A stretch of DNA of 64,000 nucleotides from Halpernia frigidisoli (lineage in GTDB: Bacteria > Bacteroidota > Bacteroidia > Flavobacteriales > Weeksellaceae). The notes under the pieces are model-generated. The model was not told the DNA's origin. It worked only from the letters and a program-made list of their open reading frames with translations, and did not search any database. This document shows, one piece after another, positions 33,810-42,600 of this stretch; position 1 is the first letter of the stretch; each line of letters starts with the position of its first letter. The stretch covers positions 1-64,000 of the forward strand of contig NZ_FOQT01000004.1 in the NCBI RefSeq assembly GCF_900113805.1, in the 5' to 3' direction. Both the position numbers and the translations under genes were made by a program.

Positions 33810-34877
33810 TTAAAGTGTGTCTATATTATTTAAATCCTGAAATGCTTCAGTTAATCTTGTGATGAAGGTTTCTTCGCCTTTTCTTACCCAAACTCTTGGA
33901 TCGTAATATTTTTTATTAGGAACATCTGCACCATCCGGATTTCCGATCTGCGTTTTTAAATAATCCTGTTTTCCAATCATATAATCTCTTATTCCTTCAG
34001 TATAACCAAATTGAAGATCCGTATCAATGTTCATTTTAATAACACCATATCCAATTGCTTCTTTAATTTCTTCTTGTGTAGAACCAGAACCGCCGTGGAA
34101 AACAAAATTGATTGGATTATGTTCTGTTCCAAATTTTTCCTGAACGTATTTCTGAGAATTATCTAAAATTTTAGGTGTTAATTTTACATTTCCTGGTTTG
34201 TAAACGCCGTGAACATTTCCAAAAGCCGCGGCAATTGTAAAGTTTGGTGAAACCTGTTTTAGTCTTTCGTAGCAATAAGAAACTTCATCAGGCTGGGTGT
34301 AAAGTTTAGAAGAATCAACGTCAGAATTATCTACGCCGTCTTCTTCACCGCCGGTAATTCCCAATTCTATTTCTAAAGTCATCCCGATTTTAGCCATTTT
34401 CTCGAAATATTTCACTGAAATATCCATGTTTTCTTCCAAAGATTCTTCAGAAAGATCCAGCATGTGAGAAGAATAAAGCGATTTTCCGTATTGTTTGAAA
34501 TAAGTTTCATTCGCATCCATCAAACCATCAATCCATGGCAATAATTTTTTTGCACAATGATCTGTATGTAAAATAACGGTTGCGCCATAAGCTTCCGCTA
34601 AAGTATGAATGTGTTTTGCGCCAGCAACTGCGCCCAAAACTGCGGCCTTTTGATTATCATTATTTAAACCTTTTCCGGCATTAAAAACAGATCCGCCGTT
34701 TGAAAATTGAATGATCAAAGGTGCGTTTAATTTTGCTGCGGTTTCCATTGCCGCATTTATATTACTGGATCCGATGACGTTACACGCGGGTAAAGCAAAT
34801 TTATTTTCTTTTGCGTATTGAAAAATGTCTGAAACTAATTCACCTGTGGCAACTCCGGCCGGAAACTTTCTGCTCAT
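33810..34877 (-). CDS. fbaA: Class II fructose-bisphosphate aldolase
   Basis: A 355-residue zinc aldolase splitting fructose-1,6-bisphosphate into the two triose phosphates. Zinc ligands lie in LHTDHCAKKLLPWIDG (His about 108-111), GITGGEEDGVDNS (about 172), NVHGVYKPG (His) and FHGGSGSTQEEI (His). Length and the long loop type match class IIA. Gluconeogenic and glycolytic. A 79-base gap separates it from accD. Confidence 0.96.
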   Translation of the reverse strand: MSRKFPAGVATGELVSDIFQYAKENKFALPACNVIGSSNINAAMETAAKLNAPLIIQFSNGGSVFNAGKGLNNDNQKAAVLGAVAGAKHIHTLAEAYGATVILHTDHCAKKLLPWIDGLMDANETYFKQYGKSLYSSHMLDLSEESLEENMDISVKYFEKMAKIGMTLEIELGITGGEEDGVDNSDVDSSKLYTQPDEVSYCYERLKQVSPNFTIAAAFGNVHGVYKPGNVKLTPKILDNSQKYVQEKFGTEHNPINFVFHGGSGSTQEEIKEAIGYGVIKMNIDTDLQFGYTEGIRDYMIGKQDYLKTQIGNPDGADVPNKKYYDPRVWVRKGEETFITRLTEAFQDLNNIDTL

Positions 34878-35134
34878 ATTTAGGTTTTTAAAATTTTTGT
34901 TTAAAAAGTGTGGTAAAGTTAATGATTTATTTAAACTTACTGTAATTGAGATTCATTTTTAAAGGATAAAAATTTGGAACTGAATTATAAAATTAAATTA
35001 ATGTAAATCTGGACATAATTTTAAATAGTATGTTCCAAATAATAATTTATTATTGCTGTTTATAATTTATATTCGCTTTATCTTAATGAGCGTTTGTTTT
35101 TAACAAAAAAATTGAAAATTTTCTATTCTTCAGA

Positions 35135-36589
35135 ATGAATAAAATTATTTGGGTCGTAAAAAGTAATAAGATTGAAAACTATTTATTTCAGTCGATAATA
35201 AATATTTGCGAGCAGTTTCCAAACGAAATTTTTGAAATTTTTATTGATAGTAATTTAAAAGATAGCAATATAGATTATTTTAAAATTTTTAAAAGGGTTG
35301 ATGTTCATTTTAAATCTTTTAAAGATGATCCTTTTTCTTTAAAAAATCTTTCCCAACTCAATTTTCCTGGTTTAAAAATTATCGATAAAACTGTTGATCT
35401 TTCGGTTTCAGAATGGGTGATTTTTGAAAATGAATTGAATTCAGATTATTCAGATTATACCAAATTGTCACAAAAAGGTTTGATCATTTTTAATCATGAT
35501 TCAAATGAGATTAAACCTTCGATTTTAAATAAAAATAAGAAATTAACGGTTGATTTTAAAATAAAAAGATCTGGTAAAAATGTGTGGAAGAATATTTCTA
35601 ATATGTCTTTTATACCGGAAAAAGGTCTTTTAAATTCACTCGAGAAGAAATATTGGCTTTTAAATCTTTCTTTAGCGAAGTTTTTAAAAAATGAAAATGA
35701 TTTTACCGAAATCTTTAGAGGTAAATCTGTAAAAATTTCGAAGTTTAAAATTGGAACTTATTATTTTAACCTTATTTCCTCAATTTTACAGAGGAAAATC
35801 AGCAAAAAAGAATACAACTGGAAAATTGGTTTTAAGCAAAACGGCGGAAAGACAATCATGTTGAAACAACCGCAGGGAACTTTTTGGGCAGATCCGTTTT
35901 TAGTTAAAGAAAATGATGAACTTTATCTTTTTATTGAAGAATTAAATTTAAATAAGATTGGAGAAATCGCTTGTTTAAAATTAGATCAGAATTTTGAAAT
36001 TGTTGAAAAAAGAACGGTTTTAAGTGATCAAAGCCATTTTTCTTTTCCAAATGTTTTCTATAAAAATGGGAATTATTATATGTTGCCTGAAAATTCAGAG
36101 AAAGATAATCTCACACTTTATAAAGCAACCAGTTTTCCTTTTGAATGGACGTTTGAGAGAAATTTAATGGAAAATATTAAATTGCTTGATGCGGTTTGGA
36201 TCTTTCATAACAATTTGTACTGGCTATTTGCCAATAAAATAAACGATCACGAATTTGATAATAATGATAATCTTTACCTTTATTATTCTGATGATTTATT
36301 AAATGGCGAGTGGAAATTTCACGCACAAAACCCGATAATAACAGACTCTGGAAAAGCAAGAAACGCAGGGCAAATTTTTGTTAAAAACGGTAAAATGTTT
36401 CGTCCGTCGCAAAACTGCTCGGAAACTTACGGCGCGAATCTCGTGATGAATGAAATTTTAGAATTAACAACAACAAATTACTCTGAAACTATATCAGAAG
36501 AAATTTTTCCACCGAAACCTTTCGTTGGACTTCACACTTTTAATTCAGTGGAAGGAATTGAAGTTTATGATTTTCTGAAAGAAGAGTGA
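35135..36589 (+). CDS. GINT1_N-like beta-propeller protein, possible glycan-processing enzyme
   Basis: A 484-residue cytosolic protein. The C-terminal half (about 235-484) forms a GH43-like five-bladed propeller similar to the N-terminal domain of glucosamine inositolphosphorylceramide transferase (GINT1_N): QPQGTFWADPFLVKENDELY, SHFSFPNVFYKNGNYYMLPE, DAVWIFHNNLYWLFA and ARNAGQIFVKNGKMFRPSQN. In relatives a formyltransferase-like domain precedes it; here the first 230 residues are too divergent for me to assign. It may modify a surface glycan. It stands alone between fbaA and nadK, convergent with nadK. Confidence 0.72.
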   Translation: MNKIIWVVKSNKIENYLFQSIINICEQFPNEIFEIFIDSNLKDSNIDYFKIFKRVDVHFKSFKDDPFSLKNLSQLNFPGLKIIDKTVDLSVSEWVIFENELNSDYSDYTKLSQKGLIIFNHDSNEIKPSILNKNKKLTVDFKIKRSGKNVWKNISNMSFIPEKGLLNSLEKKYWLLNLSLAKFLKNENDFTEIFRGKSVKISKFKIGTYYFNLISSILQRKISKKEYNWKIGFKQNGGKTIMLKQPQGTFWADPFLVKENDELYLFIEELNLNKIGEIACLKLDQNFEIVEKRTVLSDQSHFSFPNVFYKNGNYYMLPENSEKDNLTLYKATSFPFEWTFERNLMENIKLLDAVWIFHNNLYWLFANKINDHEFDNNDNLYLYYSDDLLNGEWKFHAQNPIITDSGKARNAGQIFVKNGKMFRPSQNCSETYGANLVMNEILELTTTNYSETISEEIFPPKPFVGLHTFNSVEGIEVYDFLKEE

Positions 36590-36604
36590 TTTTTAGATCA
36601 AATT

Positions 36605-37471
36605 TTAGTTTCTTTTATCATTTCCCCAAAGTAATTTTTGACGAATTGTTTCATAAAAACTGATATTGTTTGGCTGTACCAAAGCAATCTGAAATCGTGC
36701 TTTTCGCAAAATAATCTCAATATTTGTACTCATATGGCATAATCTGGAATCCATGGAAAGCGTGTATTGAGGAACGCGGCTTTCAATTTTTAGCTTAATT
36801 TCCACATTATCATTCACAACCAAAGGTCTTACATTTAAATTATGCGGGGCAATTGGCGTGATCACAAAAACATTATTTTCGGGCGAAATTATTGGTCCGC
36901 CGCAACTCAAATTGTACGCCGTAGAGCCGGTTGGTGTAGAAATTATTAGACCATCGCCCCAAAAAACATTAAGAAATTCATCATTTAAATAAGATTCTAC
37001 AGTGATCATCGCCGTAGTTTCTTTCCGCGAAATACTGATATCATTAATGGCGTAAGGGAAAAATATACCGGAGTTTGGCGCGACAATTTCGATGACAGAT
37101 CTTCTGCTGATGACATATTTTTGTGCTAAAATAGAATCCAGTTCGTTGAAAACTTCTTCTTTTGTAAAGCTTGAAAGAAAACCAAGTCTGCCAGTATTTA
37201 CGCCAACAATTGGAATCTCAAGATCTTCAATGAAAATTAAAGCATTTAAGATCGTTCCGTCTCCACCAAAACTGAAAAAAAGGTCAACATCTTGGTCGCT
37301 GAGATTTTTTTTATTTGAATAAGTCTGAAAATCACGCGAAAAATTGAGATTTTCCACCATTACGTCGTGAAGTGTGACAGCGACGTTTTTCTTTGTAAGT
37401 TCTGATATAAATTTACTTAAGTAAAGAAAAGTATCAAGGTCTCTTTTTTGGGAATAAATGGCTGCCTTCAT
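36605..37471 (-). CDS. nadK: NAD kinase
   Basis: A 288-residue ATP-NAD kinase making NADP. FSFGGDGTILNALIF (67-81) is the GGDGT phosphate-binding motif, with TGRLGFLSSF (about 93-102), ISTPTGSTAYNLSCGGPIIS and the C-terminal SMDSRLCH segment. It supplies NADP for gdhA and biosynthesis. The upstream CBS-domain gene ends 4 bases before its start, as in other flavobacteria, pointing to one transcript. Confidence 0.95.
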   Translation of the reverse strand: MKAAIYSQKRDLDTFLYLSKFISELTKKNVAVTLHDVMVENLNFSRDFQTYSNKKNLSDQDVDLFFSFGGDGTILNALIFIEDLEIPIVGVNTGRLGFLSSFTKEEVFNELDSILAQKYVISRRSVIEIVAPNSGIFFPYAINDISISRKETTAMITVESYLNDEFLNVFWGDGLIISTPTGSTAYNLSCGGPIISPENNVFVITPIAPHNLNVRPLVVNDNVEIKLKIESRVPQYTLSMDSRLCHMSTNIEIILRKARFQIALVQPNNISFYETIRQKLLWGNDKRN

Positions 37472-37475
37472 CTTT

Positions 37476-38129
37476 TTAAATTTCTAAATATTTTTGAAAA
37501 AAGCCAAATCGATTTTTTAATAATTCTTCTTTTTCATCATCATAATGTTTTATAATGACTTCGTAACCGTATCTTTCAAAGGTTTCGTCTATTGAGCTCA
37601 GGTTTTCACTTCTGATTTTCAAAGTGATCTGAACGTCATCGCCGTTAATTTCGTTGATAAAACTGCCAAAAATTTTAGCATTATTTTCTTCAACGATTTT
37701 TGAAATTTCGGTGAAAGAATAATCTCTTGCATTTTTTTGAACAATAATTACCGCGCCGTTTTCTGAAAATAATGGATATTTTGAAAATTCACTAAAGACA
37801 TCTTCACATGAAATGTAGCCTAAATAACGCTCTTCTCTGTCTATCACCGGAACGAGATTAGAATTAAAAATATGAAAAAGTTTTATGGTATCTAAAATAT
37901 GCCCATCTTCCAAAACGCCAAATCTTTCAAAATGAATTTCTAAGGTTTGTAAACTGCCTTCCGGACTTTCATCTAAAAAAGCCTGACTTACTGCGCCTAA
38001 AAAAACATTATTTCTAGTGACAAATACATGAGAATAAGAAAATTCCCTCGCTATTTCTGCAGCTTCTTCAATAGAATCATTAATGTCAAACGCCGGAAAA
38101 TCTTTAGAAATGTAATCGTGTATAAACAT
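37476..38129 (-). CDS. CBS-domain protein
   Basis: A 217-residue protein with a pair of CBS motifs. IHDYISKDFPAFDINDSIEE starts the first, and VPVIDREERYLGYISCEDVF closes the second (about 95-114). CBS pairs bind adenine nucleotides and often sense energy state. The C-terminal third (about 125-217) is an ACT-like or unassigned alpha/beta segment with VIIVQKNARDYSFTEISKIV. Linkage to nadK suggests a regulatory role in NAD(P) metabolism, an inference from position only. Confidence 0.82.
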   Translation of the reverse strand: MFIHDYISKDFPAFDINDSIEEAAEIAREFSYSHVFVTRNNVFLGAVSQAFLDESPEGSLQTLEIHFERFGVLEDGHILDTIKLFHIFNSNLVPVIDREERYLGYISCEDVFSEFSKYPLFSENGAVIIVQKNARDYSFTEISKIVEENNAKIFGSFINEINGDDVQITLKIRSENLSSIDETFERYGYEVIIKHYDDEKEELLKNRFGFFQKYLEI

Positions 38130-38213
38130 GATGCTAATTTATGAAATAATTATACAGTACAAAGTAAGGTTTTGGACAATATTTCCACTTTAAAAATGGC
38201 TGATTTAAATAAT

Positions 38214-39113
38214 CTACTGATTTTTAACCGGTCCAGTTTTTATTTTTTTTGCCCGTAAAAATATCAAACCGCTGATTATAATGAGACCTCCAAAAAATTG
38301 AAATCCTGTCAGTTTTTCACCGTCTAAAATGCCCCACATTACTGCAACGATCGGCATTAGCAAAGTAACTGTTGAAGCAAATAATGGTGTGGAAATATTC
38401 ATCAAACGGTAATTGAGCATCATTGCCAAACCTGTACCAAATATCGACAAAAGTGAAACATAACCTAAACCTTCAAAATGGCTTTTATCAAAGGAAAAGT
38501 CTTTAAAAAATCCTGCGAAAATTAATGCGATAAATGAAGGTAAAATCAGAACAATTGAAAAGACAAAAGCTGACAAAACCTTTGCAGGAATAATCTGAAG
38601 TTTTGCTTTCACTGTTGTTAAACTTATAGCGTAGCACAAAGTCGCGATTAGTAGAAGTAAAATAGGCCATAATTTAAAACCGCCGGTTTCGCCCGTTGCA
38701 AAAGTCAAAATGCAGGTTCCGGTGAAACTTATGGCAACGCCAATTAATTGTCTTTTTGTAGTTTCAAATTTCCAGATCAAACCGCCAATTATGATGATAA
38801 AAATGGGCATCATAGAATTTATAATACCTGCAATACTGCTTGACACTTTTGTTTCGGCAATTGGAAAAAGAAACATTGGGATAAAATTTCCCGTAACAGC
38901 TGCTAAAATCAGCCACTTTAATAATTTTTTTGGAAAAAGTTTTAATTTGGAAATGGCGTAAGGTAAAAGTACAATTCCGGCTATTAAAACCCGCAAAGCA
39001 CCGACTTCGAAAGGATTGTAGTGTTCTAAAGATTTTTTAATTAAAATAAAAGATGAACCCCAAATTAAAGAAAGCACAACCAGTAAAATCCATTTTTCTT
39101 TCTCAGGCTTCAT
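38214..39113 (-). CDS. EamA/DMT-superfamily transporter
   Basis: A 299-residue membrane protein with ten helices in two EamA repeats. SLIWGSSFILIKKSLEHYNP (15-34) is the standard first-helix motif, and KLWPILLLLIATLCYAISLT begins the second repeat. Such proteins export amino acids or metabolites; the substrate cannot be read from sequence. It overlaps the 3' end of the aat gene by 11 bases on the same strand, so aat lies upstream in one transcript. Confidence 0.88.
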   Translation of the reverse strand: MKPEKEKWILLVVLSLIWGSSFILIKKSLEHYNPFEVGALRVLIAGIVLLPYAISKLKLFPKKLLKWLILAAVTGNFIPMFLFPIAETKVSSSIAGIINSMMPIFIIIIGGLIWKFETTKRQLIGVAISFTGTCILTFATGETGGFKLWPILLLLIATLCYAISLTTVKAKLQIIPAKVLSAFVFSIVLILPSFIALIFAGFFKDFSFDKSHFEGLGYVSLLSIFGTGLAMMLNYRLMNISTPLFASTVTLLMPIVAVMWGILDGEKLTGFQFFGGLIIISGLIFLRAKKIKTGPVKNQ

Positions 39114-39753
39114 TTTGTTTATTTAAAATTTTTAAATACGCTTTCTTTGAGATCATTTCTGCGCCCAGACTTTCGAGATGTTCAGAATGGATCTGGCAAT
39201 CGATCAAATCAAAATTATTTTTATTATTTGAAACAAAATTTATGAAACCCGCTTTTGAAGCATTTGAAACTTCAGAAAACATACTTTCGCCACAAAAAAC
39301 TTTGCCGATTTGTAATCCATAAAAACCACCAACCAGTTTTTCATCTTGCCAGACTTCAATACTTTGTGCGATATTTTGCTGATTTAATTTTTCTAAAGAA
39401 TCTATCAATTCATCTGAAAGCCAGGTTCCGTCTTGTCCAGTTCTTTCAATTTTCTGACATTTGGTTAAAACTTCCCGGAAGCATTTATTTTCTGTAAATT
39501 GAAAATCTTCTTTATTTAAAACTCTGCGCATTGATTTTGAAATTTTCAACTTATCTGGAAATAAAACAAATCTCGGATCCGGACACCACCAAAGAATTTC
39601 TTCACCTTCATTAAACCAGGGGAAAAGTCCGATTTCATAGGCATGCTGTAATCTTTCTGGCGAAAGATCGCCACCAATGGCAAATAACCCATCTTCAGAA
39701 TCATAAAATTCTGGATTAGGAAAAGAAATTTCTTTGGAATTTAGTAGAAACAT
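39103..39753 (-). CDS. aat: Leucyl/phenylalanyl-tRNA-protein transferase
   Basis: A 216-residue enzyme adding Leu or Phe to N-terminal Arg/Lys residues for the N-end rule pathway. I chose the ATG at 39753 (MFLLNSKEISFPNPEFYDSE), which fits the family start; the longer frame runs into the upstream terminator. Signature parts: EDGLFAIGGDLSPERLQHAY, GLFPWFNEGEEILWWCPDPR, FQ-like QFTENKCFREV and GGFYGLQIGKVFCGESMFS. Confidence 0.94.
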   Translation of the reverse strand: MFLLNSKEISFPNPEFYDSEDGLFAIGGDLSPERLQHAYEIGLFPWFNEGEEILWWCPDPRFVLFPDKLKISKSMRRVLNKEDFQFTENKCFREVLTKCQKIERTGQDGTWLSDELIDSLEKLNQQNIAQSIEVWQDEKLVGGFYGLQIGKVFCGESMFSEVSNASKAGFINFVSNNKNNFDLIDCQIHSEHLESLGAEMISKKAYLKILNKQNEA

Positions 39754-39768
39754 AAGGCTGTAAAAATT

Positions 39769-39795
39769 AAATCCTGCACCGAAAGCACAGGATTT
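39769..39795 (-). terminator. Terminator after the DUF3127 gene
   Basis: AAATCCTG (39769-39776) pairs with CAGGATTT (39788-39795), loop of 11 bases, followed on the minus strand by AATTTTTA. It sits 24 bases after the DUF3127 stop and 16 before the aat start. Confidence 0.7.
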
Positions 39796-39818
39796 AAAAA
39801 TCAATTATTTAAAAATTT

Positions 39819-40205
39819 TTAGAAAGGCAGATCATCTTCATCTTCCGCAAAAACATCCGTAGCATTCGATGCAGAAGGTGTTGATGAAGTGTTTTGTGGC
39901 GCAGAAGTTGGCTCTGCAGAAGCAACATTACCATCTAATTTTTCCACTCTCCAACCGGTTATAGAATTGAAATATTTAACTTCTCCTTGTGGTGAAGTCC
40001 ATTCTCTACCACCAATATTGATTGAGACTTTTACTCTGTCACCTTCGTTAAACGAATTTAATAAATCGCCTTTATCTTTCAAAAATTCGATATTTATCGG
40101 CTGTGGATATTGCTCTTCAGTAACAATTACCAGTTCTCTTTTCGTAAAACCGCTCGCAAACGTCTGTACCTCACCTAGTTTTTTTACACTTCCTTGTAAT
40201 TCCAT
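39819..40205 (-). CDS. DUF3127 protein with SSB-like acidic tail
   Basis: A 128-residue OB-fold-like protein: MELQGSVKKLGEVQTFASGF, FTKRELVIVT, EGDRVKVSINIGGREW and FNSITGWRVEKL are the DUF3127 pattern. The remainder is a Ser/Thr/Ala-rich linker (about 92-117) ending EDEDDLPF. That tail copies the DDDIPF tail of single-stranded DNA-binding protein, which recruits repair and replication enzymes. A role in single-stranded DNA binding is inferred. Confidence 0.85.
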   Translation of the reverse strand: MELQGSVKKLGEVQTFASGFTKRELVIVTEEQYPQPINIEFLKDKGDLLNSFNEGDRVKVSINIGGREWTSPQGEVKYFNSITGWRVEKLDGNVASAEPTSAPQNTSSTPSASNATDVFAEDEDDLPF

Positions 40206-40300
40206 TTTCTTATATTATATGTTGTAAAAGTAATAAAAATGATTTTAAATAAATAAAATTGCCGGCAGAAATTATTTTTTTATTTTTTCTTTAAAAAAGC

Positions 40301-40331
40301 TTGGTGCGAAAAATAAAACGCTTTATATTTG
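40301..40331 (+). promoter_or_regulatory. Promoter of the tRNA cluster
   Basis: TTGG (40301-40304) followed after 19 bases by TATATTTG (40324-40331). The first tRNA begins 33 bases beyond the box. The -33 element lacks a third T but the spacing and -7 box are ideal. Confidence 0.75.
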
Positions 40332-40364
40332 CACTCACAAAAAAAGAAGAGAAGTTCATTTTTA

Positions 40365-40446
40365 GCGGATGTGGTGGAATTGGTAGACACGCCAGACTTA
40401 GGATCTGGTGCCGTGAGGTGTGTGGGTTCGAGTCCCTTCATCCGCA
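40365..40446 (+). tRNA. tRNA-Leu (anticodon TAG)
   Basis: An 82-base class II tRNA. The acceptor arms GCGGATG and CATCCGC pair fully. The D-arm GGTAGACACGCC, the anticodon stem CCAGA/TCTGG with loop CTTAGGA (anticodon TAG), a short variable arm, and the T-loop GGTTCGAGTCC are all present. 3' CCA is not encoded. Confidence 0.96.
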
Positions 40447-40479
40447 CAATTTTCTGAGATATTTTTTTGAAAATAAAAC

Positions 40480-40552
<73 letters not shown>

Positions 40553-40561
40553 CCACTTTTT

Positions 40562-40645
40562 GCCTTGGTGGTGGAATTGGTAGACACGCAGGACTTAAAA
40601 TCCTGTGTCCGTAAGGATGTACGGGTTCAAGTCCCGTCCGAGGTA
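40562..40645 (+). tRNA. tRNA-Leu (anticodon TAA)
   Basis: An 84-base class II tRNA: acceptor GCCTTGG paired with CCGAGGT (with G-T wobbles), anticodon stem CAGGA/TCCTG with loop CTTAAAA (TAA), a variable arm TGTCCGTAAGGATGTA and T-loop GGTTCAAGTCC. CCA is not encoded. It closes the three-tRNA transcript. Confidence 0.95.
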
Positions 40646-40650
40646 CTTTA

Positions 40651-40684
40651 AACGCTGTTAATCGTGAGATTAGCAGCGTTTTTG
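40651..40684 (+). terminator. Terminator of the tRNA cluster
   Basis: AACGCTG...CAGCGTT with inner TTAATC/GATTAG pairing around GTGA, then TTTTG and a T-run. It begins five bases after the last tRNA. Confidence 0.85.
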
Positions 40685-40769
40685 TTTTTAAAAACACTCT
40701 GCACCTTAACTTTAGGCAAAAAAAAACAAAAAAAAATTGTTTTCTTTATAGTAAATCCCACTAAAATCT

Positions 40770-40777
40770 TATATTTG
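40770..40777 (+). promoter_or_regulatory. -7 box of the histone H1-like gene
   Basis: TATATTTG fits TAnnTTTG exactly, 28 bases before the ATG at 40806. No TTTG occurs at the usual -33 distance; a TTG lies further upstream at 40737. Confidence 0.6.
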
Positions 40778-40805
40778 CTTCTATATATAACAATTAAAAT
40801 TTATT

Positions 40806-40985
40806 ATGAAAGATCTTATCGAAAAAATCAACGCAGAATTTGAAGCTTTTACAAGCGAATCTTCTCAACAATCTGAAAAAGGAAATAAAGCAGCTGGTAC
40901 AAGAGCTAGAAAATCTGCTTTAGAATTAAGCAAAATGTTTAAAGAATTCAGAAAAGTATCTGTTGAAGCTTCTAAAGCTAAATAA
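40806..40985 (+). CDS. Histone H1-like small basic protein
   Basis: A 59-residue protein: MKDLIEKINAEFEAFTSESS, then a linker with GNKAAGTRARKSALELSKMF and KEFRKVSVEASKAK. The pattern A-x-x-RARKS-x-LEL-x-KM-KEFRKVS is that of the short Bacteroidota histone H1/Hc1-like proteins, which bind DNA through Lys/Arg. It has its own -7 box and a strong terminator, so it is probably well expressed as a single gene. Confidence 0.85.
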   Translation: MKDLIEKINAEFEAFTSESSQQSEKGNKAAGTRARKSALELSKMFKEFRKVSVEASKAK

Positions 40986-41007
40986 TATTTTCACTTTGAA
41001 AAATAGG

Positions 41008-41036
41008 AACCACACTGTTACAGTGTGGTTTTTTTA
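41008..41036 (+). terminator. Terminator of the histone-like gene
   Basis: A perfect 10-base-pair stem AACCACACTG/CAGTGTGGTT with TTA loop, then seven T in a row. A textbook intrinsic terminator 23 bases past the stop. Confidence 0.93.
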
Positions 41037-41103
41037 TTTTTACAACTGTCATTTATATGTTTAAATAAATATAAAAAAGTTCAGTTTTTTTTACCATTAA
41101 GTT

Positions 41104-41111
41104 TATTTTTG
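41104..41111 (+). promoter_or_regulatory. -7 box directly before the MFS gene
   Basis: TATTTTTG ends four bases before the ATG at 41116. Since transcription starts a few bases after this box, the mRNA would have almost no leader. No clear TTTG is seen at -33. Confidence 0.5.
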
Positions 41112-41115
41112 CAAA

Positions 41116-42345
41116 ATGATTTCACTGGAACCACTTCGCATCCTCAAGAATATTGAATTTAGAAACCTGCTTTCAGGTCGATTTGTGCTTATTTTCGCTT
41201 TCAGAATGCTGGCAACATTGTTAGGTTGGTGGGTTTATCAGTTGACAAAAGATCCGCTTTCGATCGGTTTGATCGGACTTTCAGAGGTTATTCCTGCGGT
41301 TTCAACAGCACTTTACGCCGGACACGTGATCGATATGAATGAGAAAAAAAGACTGTTGCTTATTTGCAATTATCTCTATGTTATCTTGATTGCGTTGCTT
41401 TTGATTCCGGCCTTCATGAATTTAGGATTTACTGGGCACCAAACAACTTATTATATTTACGGCGTTATTTTTTTCACGGGTATTGCGCGCGCTTTTATTG
41501 GTCCAATAGTGCCTTCCATGATTCCGACGATCGTAAAAAAAGAAAATCTTCCAAGCGCAATTACTTTAAACCAGGCCACATTTCTTACCGCTTCAGTTTG
41601 CGGACACGCCGTTGGTGGACTTTTGATCAGTGTTATTACAATAAAATGGACCATTGTTGTAATTGTTGCGCTCGTTACTTTCGCCAGTTTTTTCTTCTGG
41701 AAAGTGAAACCTCAAGAATCCGAACACAACAAAAGTGAGGTAAAAGTTTGGGAAAGTATGCGCGAAGGCATCAGTTATATTTTTAAAACAAAAGAAATTC
41801 TGGGCGCCATTTCTCTCGATATGTTTGCCGTTTTATTTGGCGGCGCCGTCGCGATGATCCCAGTTTTTGCCAGCGATATTTTAAAAGTCGGTGCAGAAGG
41901 TTTTGGTTTGTTGAATGCCGCTTCCGACATTGGTTCCATGTGCATCATCGTCTTTTTGGCGCTCGTTCCTTTACGCAAAAATCAGGGCAAAATATTGTTG
42001 GTTGCCGTTGCCGCTTTCGGTTTGTGTATCATTGGTTTCGGACTTTCAACCTGGTATTTTTTATCGTTTGCTTTTTTAATGTTAAGTGGAATGGTCGATG
42101 GAATTTCCGTCGTTATCCGTGGCACAATTGTACAGTTAAAAACACCGGATCATATTCGTGGCCGCGTTTTAAGCGTCAATTCAATTTTCATTATGTCATC
42201 CAACGAGATGGGTCAATTTGAAAGTGGTGTCGCCGCAAAACTGCTCGGCGTCGTGCGTTCCGTAGTTTTCGGTGGTATTATGACGGTCGCAATTTCACTT
42301 TTCGTCGCCGGCACTATTCCAAAACTTCGCAAAATGGAATATTAA
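41116..42345 (+). CDS. MFS transporter
   Basis: A 409-residue, twelve-helix major facilitator. Segments include FRNLLSGRFVLIFAFRMLATLLGWW at the start, the loop VIDMNEKKRLLLI (motif A position) and a GISYIFKTKEILGAISLDMF middle region, and the last part DGISVVIRGTIVQLKTPDHIRGRVLSV. The latter motif resembles the efflux/DUF-type MFS_3 family, often annotated as enterobactin exporter-like. Substrate unknown. Codon use is somewhat GC-richer than its neighbours. Confidence 0.88.
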   Translation: MISLEPLRILKNIEFRNLLSGRFVLIFAFRMLATLLGWWVYQLTKDPLSIGLIGLSEVIPAVSTALYAGHVIDMNEKKRLLLICNYLYVILIALLLIPAFMNLGFTGHQTTYYIYGVIFFTGIARAFIGPIVPSMIPTIVKKENLPSAITLNQATFLTASVCGHAVGGLLISVITIKWTIVVIVALVTFASFFFWKVKPQESEHNKSEVKVWESMREGISYIFKTKEILGAISLDMFAVLFGGAVAMIPVFASDILKVGAEGFGLLNAASDIGSMCIIVFLALVPLRKNQGKILLVAVAAFGLCIIGFGLSTWYFLSFAFLMLSGMVDGISVVIRGTIVQLKTPDHIRGRVLSVNSIFIMSSNEMGQFESGVAAKLLGVVRSVVFGGIMTVAISLFVAGTIPKLRKMEY

Positions 42346-42383
42346 ATTTTTAGGAACAGGAAGGTTTTTGCTTCTTTCGAAAA

Positions 42384-42474
42384 CGCGTCCCGCTTTCCAC
42401 TATATCTTTTTTAGCGCTCGCTTCGCTCGTGCCAAAAAAGGATGCCGTTCCAATCGGGGCTAAAAATTTTAAGT
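42384..42474 (-). repeat. Dispersed palindromic repeat, family R1, copy 2
   Basis: Read on the minus strand: TTTTAGCCCCGATTGGAACG, GGCATCCTTTTT, a GC hairpin (GAGCGAAGCGAGCGC region), then AAAAAAGATATAGTGGAAAG and CGGGACGCG. It matches the R1 copy at 5348-5423 block by block. It fills the gap between the MFS gene and dnaB. Confidence 0.75.
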
Positions 42475-42588
42475 TTGCTTTTTTTCAACTTACTAACATT
42501 TAGATATTTTACAAAAATCTAATAATCAATATTTTAAAAAAAAATCACTTCTTTTTACACAATATGATTATAATTTTTTAGGAAAATT

Positions 42589-42596
42589 TACCTTTG
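42589..42596 (+). promoter_or_regulatory. -7 box directly before dnaB
   Basis: TACCTTTG ends four bases before the dnaB ATG (42601). As for the MFS gene this predicts a leaderless or nearly leaderless mRNA. The -33 region shows no strong TTTG. Confidence 0.55.
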
Positions 42597-42600
42597 TACT

